Shown: positions 30,385-39,680, counted from the first letter of the stretch. The stretch is 51,403 bases of DNA from Phycisphaerales bacterium (GCA_016741915.1 JACVCS010000019.1:1-51403); one strand, 5' to 3'. Made by a program: numbers and translations. The notes: generated by a model not told the origin, from the sequence alone.

Positions 30385-30539
30385 TCTCCGTCCCTTCCCC
30401 GCCGGCCCATCCTACGCCCTGCCGCACCCTCCAGAGTCATTTCAGAAGACTTCCCGCGAACTCGGACGGAGCCCCGTCGCGCGGGCTATCAATGGTCGCC
30501 CCAGCATCACTTTCCCAGCACCTTTCCCGGAAACCGACC

Positions 30540-32207
30540 ATGGCCCACCCACCCTCCACAGCCGCCCCCGCCGTCGACCGCGTCCGCGTCCGCCGGGCCC
30601 TCATTTCCGTCTCCGACAAAACCGGCGTGGTCGAGTTTGCGCGCGCACTTTCGTCCATGGGCGTCAGCATCATCTCCACAGGGGGCACCAGTAAGGTTCT
30701 GAAAGACTCGGGCCTCTCCGTGACCAACATCGAAGACGTCACCGGATTTCCCGAAATGATGGACGGGCGGGTCAAAACCCTCCATCCCAAAGTCCACGGC
30801 GGCATCCTCGCCGTCCGCTCCAACCCCGAGCACGCCCGCGCCATGCGCGAGCACCATATCGAACCGATCGACCTCGTCTGCATCAACCTCTACCCCTTCC
30901 AGCAGACCGTCGCCAAGCCAAACGTCTCACGCGCCGAGGCCATCGAGAACATCGACATCGGCGGGCCCAGCATGGTCCGATCCGCAGCGAAGAACCACGA
31001 CTTCGTCTGCGTCGTCACCGACGCCTCGCAGTACGAGAGCCTGCTGACCGAACTGAAATCCAACGACGCCCACACCACCCGCGCCACCCGCGCCCGACTC
31101 GCCCAAGCCGCCTTCGCGATGACGGGTGAGTACGACCGCGCCATCGCGCAGTACCTCGCCGGCCCCGGCGCGCTCGAACACGCAACGGAGCCCAAGGCCA
31201 CCGGCAGCGACACCTTCTTCCCCGCGGTCCTCACGCCCACGTTCGAACTCCGCAGCGTGCTGCGTCAGGGCGAGAACCCGCACCAGGCCGGCGCGGTCTA
31301 CGCGAATCAAGCCGAGTCCGCCTGCGCTTCGGTGCTGAGCGCCAAACAACTCCACGGCAAGGAGATGTCGTACAACAACGTCGCCGACGCCGCCGCCGCG
31401 CTCGACCTTGCTCTCGCGCTCACGCGTCAGAGCGGCTTCAGCAAGGTCGGCGCCTGCGTGATCAAGCACGCCAACCCCTGCGGCGCCGCGGTCGCTGCGT
31501 CCAGCTTCGACGCCATCGACCGCGCCATCGCGGGCGATCCCCTCGCGGCCTTCGGCGGCATCCTCGCCTGCTCGCACACCATCGACACCAAAGCCGCCGA
31601 GCGTCTGACGGGCAAAGAGACCTTCCTCGAGGTCATCATCGCCCCGTCCTTCAGCGACGAGGCACAGGCGATGCTCAAGGCCAAGAGCGTCAACGTGCGT
31701 CTGCTCGCCACGGGCGATCTGCGCACCATGCCCGAAGCGCCGATGATGATGAAGTCCATCGCAGGCGGCGTGCTCGTCCAGCAGCGCGACCTGAAGCCCA
31801 GCGACCCCGCCTCGTGGGTACACGCCGCCGGACCCAAGGCCAGCGAGCCGATGCTCCACGCCGCGGCGGTTCTGGAAACCATCGTCCGCGCCATCAGCAG
31901 CAACGCCATCGCCATCGGCGGGTTCGACGGTTCATCCGTCCGCCTCTTCGGTGGCGGCGTCGGTCAGGTCGATCGCGTCACCGCGTGCAAACTCGCCGTC
32001 AGCAAAGCCGGCGCGCTGTGCACCGGAGCCATCGTCCTCTCCGACGCCTTCTTCCCCTTCAACGACGGACCCAAAGTCCTCACCGACGCGGGCGTGAAAA
32101 TGATCGTCCACCCCGGCGGCAGCAAACGCGACAACGACACCTTCGAGCTCTGCGAAAAGCTCGGCGTCACCTGCATGACCACCGGCACGCGGCGATTCAG
32201 GCATTGA
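30540..32207 (+). CDS. purH: Bifunctional AICAR transformylase/IMP cyclohydrolase
   Basis: A 555-residue enzyme for the last two steps to IMP. The IMP cyclohydrolase domain (about 20-220) has ALISVSDKTGVVEFA, ISTGGTSKVL, MMDGRVKTLHPKVHGG and ENIDIGGPSM. The transformylase domain has LRQGENPHQAG, KQLHGKEMSYNN, the catalytic Lys-His in VIKHANPCGA, and ends GTRRFRH as usual. ATG at 30540 is chosen because the family's first conserved block starts about 18 residues later. The 48-base upstream extension (GTG-free ATG at 30492) lacks support. TATCAA at 30486-30491 may be its -10 box. Confidence 0.97.
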   Translation: MAHPPSTAAPAVDRVRVRRALISVSDKTGVVEFARALSSMGVSIISTGGTSKVLKDSGLSVTNIEDVTGFPEMMDGRVKTLHPKVHGGILAVRSNPEHARAMREHHIEPIDLVCINLYPFQQTVAKPNVSRAEAIENIDIGGPSMVRSAAKNHDFVCVVTDASQYESLLTELKSNDAHTTRATRARLAQAAFAMTGEYDRAIAQYLAGPGALEHATEPKATGSDTFFPAVLTPTFELRSVLRQGENPHQAGAVYANQAESACASVLSAKQLHGKEMSYNNVADAAAALDLALALTRQSGFSKVGACVIKHANPCGAAVAASSFDAIDRAIAGDPLAAFGGILACSHTIDTKAAERLTGKETFLEVIIAPSFSDEAQAMLKAKSVNVRLLATGDLRTMPEAPMMMKSIAGGVLVQQRDLKPSDPASWVHAAGPKASEPMLHAAAVLETIVRAISSNAIAIGGFDGSSVRLFGGGVGQVDRVTACKLAVSKAGALCTGAIVLSDAFFPFNDGPKVLTDAGVKMIVHPGGSKRDNDTFELCEKLGVTCMTTGTRRFRH

Positions 32208-32234
32208 GTCGGAAGGGCCGAGGCGTTGTGAAAC

Positions 32235-32290
32235 AGTGCTGAGTGCTGAGTGCTGAGTGCTGAGCTTTGAGCTTTGAGCTTTGAGCTTTG
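32235..32290. repeat. Heptamer tandem array, AGTGCTG x4 then AGCTTTG x4
   Basis: Eight heptamers in two homogeneous blocks, starting 28 bp after the purH stop. There are no mismatches within either block. The remaining sequence to 32466 shows no gene, terminator or clear promoter. Confidence 0.92.
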
Positions 32291-32466
32291 TTCGCCCCAC
32301 CCTCACCGCACGAAAGCCGACGTACTCATCCACAACTTCACGCAGACACAACCGCACACACCCGCCCACACCCGCGCACTCTCGTGAAACCCAACCGCCC
32401 CTCACCGGTACGATTCATCAACCCGCCACCTCGGGCCTTTGGGTTGGTTTTTCTGGAGTGTGTTGC

Positions 32467-33372
32467 ATGCCTTCTGAAGCCGGTCTCCCCCGTTTGACCT
32501 CGGCCGCGTTGGTCGTCGGCGCCGCGTTGATGTCTGGCTGTGTGAAAACCGTCGAGCCCAACGCCTCGAACACCACGAACGACCCGAAGCCCGCCGCCTC
32601 GTCAAGCGTGAGCGCGCCGAAGACCGTCGCGCAGCCACCGGTTGAACTCCCCGCGTGGGCCAAGGCCGACCCGTTCGCGAACCTTCCACCCGCGCAGGGC
32701 GCAACCATCCGCGTCGGCGGCGACGAGAACGTCAAGGCCGAGCCCCGAGGCGAGAACTGGGCCAGCGGCACCTGCCTGATCGACACCCCACTCCCCGACG
32801 GTTACCCCGCCCCAACGCCCCCCGGGGCGATCGAACTCAAACGCTACCCGCTCGTCCGTCGAGCCGAGGTCCGCGGCGAATCCAGCCCCGACTTCGCCAC
32901 CAACATCGGGTTCTTCCCGCTCTTCAACCACATCAAACGCCGCGACATCGCGATGACCTCGCCCGTCGAGGTCGACTATCGCGAACTGCGGACCGAATAC
33001 CCCGCCGACGAACCGCCCCGCGGCACCGCGTGGAACATGGCCTTCCTCTACCGCAAGGTCGACCAAGGACCCGCGGGCGCTGATCCGAAAAACAAGAACG
33101 TCATGGTCCGCGACCTTGAACCCATCACCGTGCTGGCCATCGGCTTGAAAGGCCCGTACTCCATGAGCGCCATCGCCGACGGCGCAACCGAGCTGGAAAA
33201 GTGGCTCGCCTCGAACCCCGAGTGGGAAGCCATCGGGAGCGACGCCCGCGGGCTCTACTACAACGGACCGAACCGCCGCGACCGCGACAAGTGGGCCGAG
33301 GCGCAGATCCAAGTCCGCTACGTGGGCGTCAAGCCCGCGAAAACGCAGAGCAAAACGGTGCCAAAGAACTGA
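32467..33372 (+). CDS. SOUL/heme-binding-domain lipoprotein
   Basis: A 301-residue protein. The signal peptide SAALVVGAALMSGC ends in lipobox MSGC, so it should be a lipoprotein. After a linker of about 100 residues comes a SOUL domain: AIELKRYPLVRRAEVRGE, then FATNIGFFPLFNHIKRRDIAMTSPVEVDY. The 'IAMTSPV' block is diagnostic for the family. SOUL proteins are reported to bind heme or act in membrane permeabilisation in eukaryotes. In bacteria their role is unclear, and no iron ligand can be assigned here. ATG at 32467 has GGAG eight bases upstream. A longer in-frame start at 32281 has no signal peptide and is rejected. Confidence 0.88.
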   Translation: MPSEAGLPRLTSAALVVGAALMSGCVKTVEPNASNTTNDPKPAASSSVSAPKTVAQPPVELPAWAKADPFANLPPAQGATIRVGGDENVKAEPRGENWASGTCLIDTPLPDGYPAPTPPGAIELKRYPLVRRAEVRGESSPDFATNIGFFPLFNHIKRRDIAMTSPVEVDYRELRTEYPADEPPRGTAWNMAFLYRKVDQGPAGADPKNKNVMVRDLEPITVLAIGLKGPYSMSAIADGATELEKWLASNPEWEAIGSDARGLYYNGPNRRDRDKWAEAQIQVRYVGVKPAKTQSKTVPKN

Positions 33373-33429
33373 ACATCGCCGCCGGTTTCGGTTGGTCTGT
33401 GATGTCCAACGTGCGATCGCACACCCTGC

Positions 33430-33451
33430 GCACGGCTCTGGAGAGCCGTGC
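33430..33451. terminator. Perfect 10-bp palindrome between convergent genes
   Basis: GCACGGCTCT (33430-33439) pairs with AGAGCCGTGC (33442-33451). It lies between the SOUL gene (+) and the DUF1015 gene (-), so it can terminate either. No T tract follows. Confidence 0.6.
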
Positions 33452-33463
33452 CACCAAAATCGC

Positions 33464-34831
33464 TCACGCCAGCGGGTTCAGGAACAACCCCGTCGCCAGC
33501 TTCGGATAGAAGAACGTGCTCTTCTGCGGCATCAACTGCCCAGCTCGGCTCACCTCGCGCACAGCCTGCAAAGGCGTCGGCCGCAGAATCACCGCGAGCT
33601 GAGGCGTGAAGCCCTTGCCGCCGCCCGCACCCGTCTCGCTGCCGCTGGCGATCGCCTGCACCTCGGGGATCGAGTGCGGGAATGCCCACTTCACCGGGTT
33701 CCCCGCGTTGAGCTTCGCCTGGCAGATCTCTTCGACGATCTGGTACTGGCACATCGCCACGTCCAGTGAACGCCATGCGGGTACCTTCTCCGGGAACCGC
33801 GCTTTCAGCGCGTCACGCTGCGCCGGGATCGCCACGCACCCGCTCTTGCTGGCAAAGTCCCACAGCCCAACCCGCGGCTCGCCCATCGCTTCAACCTTCA
33901 GCAGCGCACTCTCCAGCGCCTCAAGCCCGCCGGCGATGGGTTCAAACCGCAGCGTCGACGCCGCCGCCTGCATGAACGCACTCCACGAATAGCCGCTGAC
34001 GCCGCCGATGACGCGGTGCGTGGGTCCGATGACCGTCCCCGGGTCGCTCATGCTGATGATCACGAACATGCAGCGCCGCGCGGGGTGATTCTCGCTCAGC
34101 GGCTTGCCCGTCGATGCCGCCTCCGCCTTCAGCGCTTCAAGATAGTTCACCGCGGTGGTGTACCGATGGTGCCCGTCGGCGATGAAGACGTCCTCACCGA
34201 TCAACGCTTCAGCGTACTTCTGCTGCACAAACGGATCGCGCACGCTCCAGACCTCGTGCAAGGTGCCGTCGTCGGTCTTCGCGGTCATCTCCGCGGGTCG
34301 CGTGGCGCAGATATCGCGGAGCAACTTCGCCGCCTTGCCCGTCTCGTCCGCGTGAAGCCCGAAGATCGGCGAGAGCTGCGTCTTCGTCGCCTTCATCAGC
34401 GCCATGCGGTCTTCCTTCGGCCCGCTGAAGGTCTCTTCATGCGGCAGGATCCCGCCGCCCTTCGCCGGTCCGAAGGGGCGGACGTCCACCGTCGCCACCA
34501 TGCCCGTTCGCTTGGTGATCTGACCGTTGAAGGTGAAGCTCTCGCGATAGACATACATCGCGGGCGTCATCGTCCGCACGAGCACGCCCGAATCGATCCA
34601 CTCTTTCAGCATCGCCGCGGCGCCCTCATACGCCGACGCCGGCCCGAGGTCCTTCGCGGGAATATGCGGCAAGTCCACCGCGACGATGTTCCGCGGATCC
34701 TTGCTCAGCAGCTTCGCCTTCCCCGAAGCGTCGAGCACGTCATACGGCGGCGCGACCAGGGCCGAGAGATCGGTCGTCGCGCCGGGGTTGAGCGGGTATG
34801 TCAGGGCGGAGAACGGGTAGACGCTTGGCAT
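33464..34831 (-). CDS. DUF1015 family protein
   Basis: A 455-residue soluble protein of the DUF1015 family, whose members are widespread and of unknown function. The family start VYPFSALTYPL followed by SALVAPPYDVLD is clear, as are YVYRESF, HEETFSGPKEDRMALMKAT, IADGHHRYTTAV and the internal MPQKSTFFYPK end. The DGHHRY motif is the most conserved block. ATG at 34831 is chosen because the family begins there. ATG at 34855 would add eight residues. It is divergent from the Sel1-repeat gene, with 108 bp between the starts. CATAAA lies seven bases before the start. Confidence 0.9.
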   Translation of the reverse strand: MPSVYPFSALTYPLNPGATTDLSALVAPPYDVLDASGKAKLLSKDPRNIVAVDLPHIPAKDLGPASAYEGAAAMLKEWIDSGVLVRTMTPAMYVYRESFTFNGQITKRTGMVATVDVRPFGPAKGGGILPHEETFSGPKEDRMALMKATKTQLSPIFGLHADETGKAAKLLRDICATRPAEMTAKTDDGTLHEVWSVRDPFVQQKYAEALIGEDVFIADGHHRYTTAVNYLEALKAEAASTGKPLSENHPARRCMFVIISMSDPGTVIGPTHRVIGGVSGYSWSAFMQAAASTLRFEPIAGGLEALESALLKVEAMGEPRVGLWDFASKSGCVAIPAQRDALKARFPEKVPAWRSLDVAMCQYQIVEEICQAKLNAGNPVKWAFPHSIPEVQAIASGSETGAGGGKGFTPQLAVILRPTPLQAVREVSRAGQLMPQKSTFFYPKLATGLFLNPLA

Positions 34832-34838
34832 GCGCCAG

Positions 34839-34844
34839 TTTATG
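34839..34844 (-). promoter_or_regulatory. Possible -10 box of the DUF1015 gene
   Basis: CATAAA on the minus strand, seven bases before ATG 34831, with no ribosome binding site. It would fit a leaderless transcript. Confidence 0.22.
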
Positions 34845-34926
34845 CCCGCGATCATCTCGGGCGATGCGGCCTGAAACAGATCCGCAGAACAACGCCGCAC
34901 ACAACCGCACACCCGCCGCACCGACA

Positions 34927-34932
34927 TACCAT
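34927..34932 (+). promoter_or_regulatory. Possible -10 box of the Sel1-repeat gene
   Basis: TACCAT, seven bases before GTG 34940, which has no ribosome binding site. It would fit a leaderless transcript. Confidence 0.22.
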
Positions 34933-34939
34933 CAACCCG

Positions 34940-37408
34940 GTGGGAGATTTCGCTTTCAACACTGCGGTTCATTGGTCGACAAAGGCCGACCTTCTGCGAA
35001 CGTCGCCGGGCGGTTCGGTCTTTGCTGAGCGCACCGGCGCACTGCACGACAACGCCCGCGCCACGGTCGAGGCCCTGCACATCGACGCGTACCTGACGCT
35101 GACTCAGCAGTCGGGCGAGCGGTTCATCCCGCGGCTGGAGTATCTCGCCGAGCAGGGCAGCGGGCACGCCGCCCACACCCTGGGCCTGATCTACACCGAC
35201 ACGCTGGGCCCGCGTCGCGACACCGCCGCCGCGATGCGCTGGTTCCGCAAGGCCGCCCGCGCACGAAATCCGGAAGGGCTCTACCGCGTTTCGTACAACG
35301 CGCACAGCAACGCCGTAAGCGACCACTCGCCCCGCGCCGACACGCTCCTCCGCGGCGCGGTCGCCTATGGCCATCCCGCCGCTGCGTACACCCTCGGCGC
35401 TCCGATGGTCCACAGCCTTATTCGAGAAGATCGCACGCGGGGCGAGGCCCTGCTGCTCTACGCCGCGAGGATGGGCATCACCACCGCGATGGTCGTCCTT
35501 GCCGAGGCGCTGGCTCGATATGAACTCGATCACACCGACGAACAGGTTGCCGATCGATCTGTGCAGCGCCGGCGTTGGCTGCAAGCCGCCGTGCGCCGCG
35601 GGCACACCAGCGCGATGACCGCCCTCGCCGCGGACATCCTCAGCGACGATCAGAACACCGACGAGTACGCCCGCGCCCTGGAACTGCTCAACCACGCGTC
35701 ACTTCGAGGTGATCCCGACGCACGCCTCGTCCGCGCCAAGGCCCGCTGGCTCGGACGCGGTATCACCCAGAACCGCGCCAAGGCCCTGCGGATCGTCATC
35801 CGACTGAGCGGCGACGCCCACCCGGAGTCCATCCGCTTCCTCTCGTACGTCGCGGGCGACTTCACCGCGCAGGCCCATCACGCCCCGGCGATCGCGGCGC
35901 TGCGTTCCCTTGCCGATCGAGGCAACGAGCACGCGAAGGGTCACCTCGGGCGCTTGCTGATCGAAGGTTCGGGCGTGAGCAAGGATGAACAGCAGGGCGT
36001 GAACCTGCTCAAACAGGCCGTGCGCGCCGGGAACTTTGAGGCCCTCGAATACCTCTGGGTCTACGCCCGCACGCGCAGCGACCGCGAGGCGATCTTCGAC
36101 GAGATCCGCACGTACATCGACCGCGGCAGCACCCTGCGTGTTCCCGGGGCGATGTACCTCCGCGCGTACCTGCTCGAACGCCAGACCGAATCGGTCGAAT
36201 CGCCCGAAGCCCGCACGCAGATCAACCGCGAGATCGACAACCTGCTCGAGAACGCCGCTATCCGCGGCATGCCCAACGCCGCGCTGACCCGCGCCCGCCG
36301 GGCTCTCGACGCCGCTCCGAACTCGCCCGACTTGCCCTTCGTCTTCAGCCTGCGCCGCCACGCCGCTCGGCTCGACCATCCCGAGGGCATGCACGCGCTC
36401 GCCTGGGCGCTCCGCCGCGGCAACGGCGCGCCCGCCGATCCGAAGGCCGCACGCTCATGGTTCGAGAAGGCCATGCAGGCCGGCCACGCACCCTCGGCCC
36501 ACGAACTCGGCGAAATGGTCTGGCTCGGCGAAGGTGCCATCCCCGACCCCGTCAGCGCCGAGAACCTCTTCTCCAGAGCCGTGCAGCTCGGCGATATCGA
36601 CGCCCAGGTCACCCACGCCATGCTCCTGGTTCATCGCGGTGGCGAGGAGGACTTCAAACGCGCCGGCGAACTGCTCGTCGAGGCCGCCCAAGCCGGCAGC
36701 ATCCCCGCCATGATCGAATACGCCCTGCTGCACATGCGCAGCCGCGTCGGCTTCAACGACCTCGACGCCGCCGAGTTCTGGCTGAAGAAGGCCATGCGCG
36801 ACGAACCCTGGGCCCAGACCCTGCTGGCGATGCTGAACATCGAAGTGCGCCAGCACCCCGCCGCCGTGCACGAGGGCCTCACACACTTTTTTGAAGCCGC
36901 CGACCGCGGCAGCGCCACCGCCTTGTTCACCCTGGCCCGCTACTACCTCTCCGGAACCTTCGTCGCCCAGAGCCAGGCCATCGCCGAGTCGTTTCTCGAA
37001 CGCGCCGTGGAGAAGAACCACCCGCCGTCGTGCAAACTCCTCGCCGAACTGCTGCTCCGCGACGGACCCGACCGCCAGCGCGACGACCGCGCCGTAAAAC
37101 TCCTGAACATCGGCCTCGACGCGGGCGATGCCGAGTGCGCCGCAAAGCTCGGGGAGCTCTACGCCTCGGGTCGCGGCGTTCCACGCGACCTCTCCCGCGC
37201 GTTCCAACTCAACCTCTTCGCCGCCGAACGAGACCACGTCGAAGCCATGCTCAGCGTCGCGCTCTGCTACACCCACGGCCGGGGCGTCCCCACCAACCCC
37301 GACGCCGCGAAAGAATGGCTCCGCAAAGCCGCCGCCGCCGGCAACCCCCAGGCCCGCAAACTCCTGGGCCTTCCCGAAGAACCCAGCCAGATGATCTCCA
37401 ACCGCTGA
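34940..37408 (+). CDS. Large Sel1-like repeat protein
   Basis: A protein of about 822 residues built almost entirely of Sel1-like (TPR-related) helical repeats of about 36 residues. Recognisable units include HTLGLIYTDTLGPRRDTAAAMRW, HLGRLLIEGSGVSKDEQQG, ALAWALRRGNGAPADPKAAR and LGELYASGRGVPRDLSRAF, and the last unit ends LRKAAAAGNPQARKLLGL. Such solenoids bind partner proteins and often serve as signalling adaptors. No signal peptide or membrane segment is visible, so it is probably cytoplasmic. Start is GTG at 34940. The frame continues upstream but is antisense to the DUF1015 gene, so it is unlikely to be coding. The lack of a Shine-Dalgarno makes the start uncertain. Confidence 0.85.
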   Translation: MGDFAFNTAVHWSTKADLLRTSPGGSVFAERTGALHDNARATVEALHIDAYLTLTQQSGERFIPRLEYLAEQGSGHAAHTLGLIYTDTLGPRRDTAAAMRWFRKAARARNPEGLYRVSYNAHSNAVSDHSPRADTLLRGAVAYGHPAAAYTLGAPMVHSLIREDRTRGEALLLYAARMGITTAMVVLAEALARYELDHTDEQVADRSVQRRRWLQAAVRRGHTSAMTALAADILSDDQNTDEYARALELLNHASLRGDPDARLVRAKARWLGRGITQNRAKALRIVIRLSGDAHPESIRFLSYVAGDFTAQAHHAPAIAALRSLADRGNEHAKGHLGRLLIEGSGVSKDEQQGVNLLKQAVRAGNFEALEYLWVYARTRSDREAIFDEIRTYIDRGSTLRVPGAMYLRAYLLERQTESVESPEARTQINREIDNLLENAAIRGMPNAALTRARRALDAAPNSPDLPFVFSLRRHAARLDHPEGMHALAWALRRGNGAPADPKAARSWFEKAMQAGHAPSAHELGEMVWLGEGAIPDPVSAENLFSRAVQLGDIDAQVTHAMLLVHRGGEEDFKRAGELLVEAAQAGSIPAMIEYALLHMRSRVGFNDLDAAEFWLKKAMRDEPWAQTLLAMLNIEVRQHPAAVHEGLTHFFEAADRGSATALFTLARYYLSGTFVAQSQAIAESFLERAVEKNHPPSCKLLAELLLRDGPDRQRDDRAVKLLNIGLDAGDAECAAKLGELYASGRGVPRDLSRAFQLNLFAAERDHVEAMLSVALCYTHGRGVPTNPDAAKEWLRKAAAAGNPQARKLLGLPEEPSQMISNR

Positions 37409-37499
37409 TTCAACCCCCAAACCCACCTCCACACCCAGACCCCTCTTCCTATCATCGCTCCCCCGCCCTTTTCATCGACCAACCCGGAGCATCCCGCCC

Positions 37500-38414
37500 A
37501 TGCCGGCCTCCCCCGCACTCGCCAGCAACCCGCTCCAGACCAGCCCCGACGCACCCCGCGCCCTCGTCGTCCGCGCCGCCGGCACCAACTGCGACGCCGA
37601 GATGGTCCGCGCGTTCCAACTCGCCGGCGCCTCCGCTCAACTCATCCACCTTGACCGCCTCATCGACAACCCACAGCTCATCAGCGACGCCGACCTTCTC
37701 GGCTTCCCCGGCGGCTTCAGCTACGGCGACGACGTCGCCAGCGGACGCATCTTCGCCGCCAAACTCAAGGCCGCACTCTGGCCCGCCCTCCGCGACGCCG
37801 CCCGAAAAGGCGTCCCCATGATCGCCGCCTGCAACGGCTTCCAGATCCTCGTCCAATCAGGTCTCCTCCCCGGTCCCACCTCAACCAACGCCCACACCTG
37901 GCCTGATCTTCCCCCCGCGCAAGAACTCGCCCTCGCACACAACCACACACCACCCCCCGGCCGCGGCGGCGGCTTCACCGACCGCTGGTGCCGCGTCGAG
38001 CCCGACCCCACCAGCGTCTGCATCTGGACCAAGGGCCTCCTCGACCCGCTCGCCAAACTCCCCCCACTCTCCCGCCGCGACGTCTGCATGCTCCCCGTCG
38101 CCCACGGCGAAGGCCGCCTCGTCGCCTCCAGCCCCTCCGTCATCGAGCGCCTCCGCTCCACAGGCCAGATCGCCCTCCGCTACAGCAAAGACGAAAACCC
38201 CAACGGCTCCACCGACGACATCGCCGGCATCTGCGACCCCTCAGGTCGAATCTTCGGGCTCATGCCCCACCCCGAGCGCTACCTCGATTGGACCCGCCAC
38301 CCATTCTGGACCGCCCTCGATTCCAGCGTCCGAACAGGCGACACCCCGGGCCTGATGATGTTCAAGAACGCCGTGAACCTGGTGAAGTCCCAGATCCCCG
38401 CCGGCGCACGCTGA
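37500..38414 (+). CDS. purQ: Phosphoribosylformylglycinamidine synthase, glutaminase subunit
   Basis: A 304-residue class I amidotransferase that feeds ammonia to PurL in purine synthesis. It has GTNCDAEMVRAFQLAGA, FPGGFSYGDDVASGRIFA, the nucleophile Cys in AACNGFQILVQSG and the His-x-Glu dyad in MPHPERYLDW. It is about 75 residues longer than E. coli-independent PurQ of Bacillus type, with extra sequence near 125-185 (TWPDLPPAQELALAHNHTPP region). ATG at 37500 has CGGAG upstream at long spacing. purL and purS are not in the window. Confidence 0.94.
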   Translation: MPASPALASNPLQTSPDAPRALVVRAAGTNCDAEMVRAFQLAGASAQLIHLDRLIDNPQLISDADLLGFPGGFSYGDDVASGRIFAAKLKAALWPALRDAARKGVPMIAACNGFQILVQSGLLPGPTSTNAHTWPDLPPAQELALAHNHTPPPGRGGGFTDRWCRVEPDPTSVCIWTKGLLDPLAKLPPLSRRDVCMLPVAHGEGRLVASSPSVIERLRSTGQIALRYSKDENPNGSTDDIAGICDPSGRIFGLMPHPERYLDWTRHPFWTALDSSVRTGDTPGLMMFKNAVNLVKSQIPAGAR

Positions 38415-38428
38415 ACGCAGCGTTTTTT
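38408..38428 (+). terminator. Terminator overlapping the purQ stop
   Basis: ACGCTG and CAGCGT form a short stem around AACG, followed by six T. The stem overlaps the last codons and stop of purQ. Confidence 0.5.
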
Positions 38429-38506
38429 CAAGAACCCCGCACGCACGGGCTTTCGCGGTGTCGAAAGAAAGAAGCCGCACGCGCGATCTCTTCGCCGCGA
38501 CACTTC

Positions 38507-38554
38507 GCTACTCAGCTACTCAGCTACTCAGCCACTCAGCCACTCAGCCACTTC
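38507..38554. repeat. Octamer tandem array GCTACTCA x3, GCCACTCA x2, GCCACTTC
   Basis: Six octamers in blocks, ending 20 bases before the next start codon. The array may therefore lie in the 5' leader of the zinc-ribbon gene. Confidence 0.9.
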
Positions 38555-38574
38555 CTTCCAACGAGCACCCAACC

Positions 38575-39621
38575 ATGGTCGACCCTCGCTGGCTGAAATC
38601 CAAAGTCGCGCAGCACGAAACCGTCGACGACGACCGCCCCTGCGCCAAATGCTCCTACAACCTCCGCGGGCTCAAACGCTCCGCACGCTGCCCCGAGTGC
38701 GGCACCTACATCGACCCAAACCTCCACACCGACGACCCATCAGCCCACACCCACCGCGGCGCCAAAGCCCCCAAACGCCCCGAGTACATCCACCTCTCCA
38801 TCCCCCAGCTCAAACGCGTCGCCATCGCTACCAACCTCATGTACGTCGGCGCGCTCTTCATGATGTCGGGCCTCGCCTTCAACTGGGGCATGCTCGCTCT
38901 CGCTCGCCTCGGTAACGAATCCATCGACGCGATCCACTTCGCCTGGGTCTTCACCCTCGTCTGCACGCCCGGCGCCACCCTCTGGTTCCTCGGTTGCCTT
39001 TGCCTCACCTTCCCCACCACCAAACTCCACGCGCCCGACGTCCGCCTCAACCGCATCATCCATCACGATCTCGCCCCGCCCGGCTTCGCCCAACTCGCCC
39101 AGTTCGGCTCCATCCTCCAACTCGCCTTGCCCACCAGCATGGCCCTCGCCGCCGCCAGCGCCTTCATGGGCGGTTTCACCGGCGGAAACGCCAACCACCT
39201 CATCGTCGCCTCTTCCGTCCTCGGCGTCATCGCCTGCATCGCCGCCGCCCCCGTCATGCTCACCCTCCGAAACCTCTCCATGTGGGCCAACGACGACAAC
39301 GCCTTCTACAGCAGCATCACCTGCGCCGTCGGCCTCCCCCTCGGCGGCGCCTGGATCGCCTACACCCCCGCCCTTCAAAGCGAACTCTCCGCCGGTCAAG
39401 GCCTCATCGGCATGCTCTGGGCCATGCTCATCTTCGCCTTCGCCTTCTTCATCCCCTGGATCTGGATCCGCGGCCTCGCCAGCATCGCCAACGTCTGCCG
39501 CTGGGCCCCACGCAATCAACAATCCTTCCTCGACCGCCAAGAACGCTTCATCCAACGCGCCAAAGAACAAGCCCGCAAAACCGACGAAATCCGCCAAGCC
39601 CACGGCGGCTACGAACCCTGA
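38575..39621 (+). CDS. Zinc-ribbon polytopic membrane protein
   Basis: A 348-residue protein. A cytoplasmic N-terminal zinc ribbon, CAKCSYNLRGLKRSARCPECG (four Cys, about residues 22-42), is followed by about six hydrophobic segments between 85 and 310 (for example LMYVGALFMMSGLAFNWGML and LLWAMLIFAFAFFIPWIWI). The C-terminal tail is charged. This ribbon-plus-membrane architecture recurs in planctomycetes. No function is known, but the zinc ribbon could sense metal or bind RNA or protein. The start ATG at 38575 is chosen because upstream codons read through the octamer array. Confidence 0.85.
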   Translation: MVDPRWLKSKVAQHETVDDDRPCAKCSYNLRGLKRSARCPECGTYIDPNLHTDDPSAHTHRGAKAPKRPEYIHLSIPQLKRVAIATNLMYVGALFMMSGLAFNWGMLALARLGNESIDAIHFAWVFTLVCTPGATLWFLGCLCLTFPTTKLHAPDVRLNRIIHHDLAPPGFAQLAQFGSILQLALPTSMALAAASAFMGGFTGGNANHLIVASSVLGVIACIAAAPVMLTLRNLSMWANDDNAFYSSITCAVGLPLGGAWIAYTPALQSELSAGQGLIGMLWAMLIFAFAFFIPWIWIRGLASIANVCRWAPRNQQSFLDRQERFIQRAKEQARKTDEIRQAHGGYEP

Positions 39622-39641
39622 AATCCCCCATCTTCCACTCC

Positions 39642-39680
39642 TGATGTGCCATGTGCCATGTGGCCCTGTGCCATGTGCAA
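39642..39680. repeat. Heptamer array TGCCATG-type at the mnmA start
   Basis: TGATG, two units TGCCATG, TGGCCCTG, TGCCATG, then TGCAA. The 20-base segment GTGCCATGTGGCCCTGTGCC is shared exactly with the array at 19698-19749, including the odd 8-bp unit. Candidate start codons for mnmA fall inside it. Confidence 0.88.

Noticed and set aside
34016-34939. Upstream extension of the Sel1-repeat gene
   Set aside because: It would run antisense to DUF1015 and has no Sel1 pattern.
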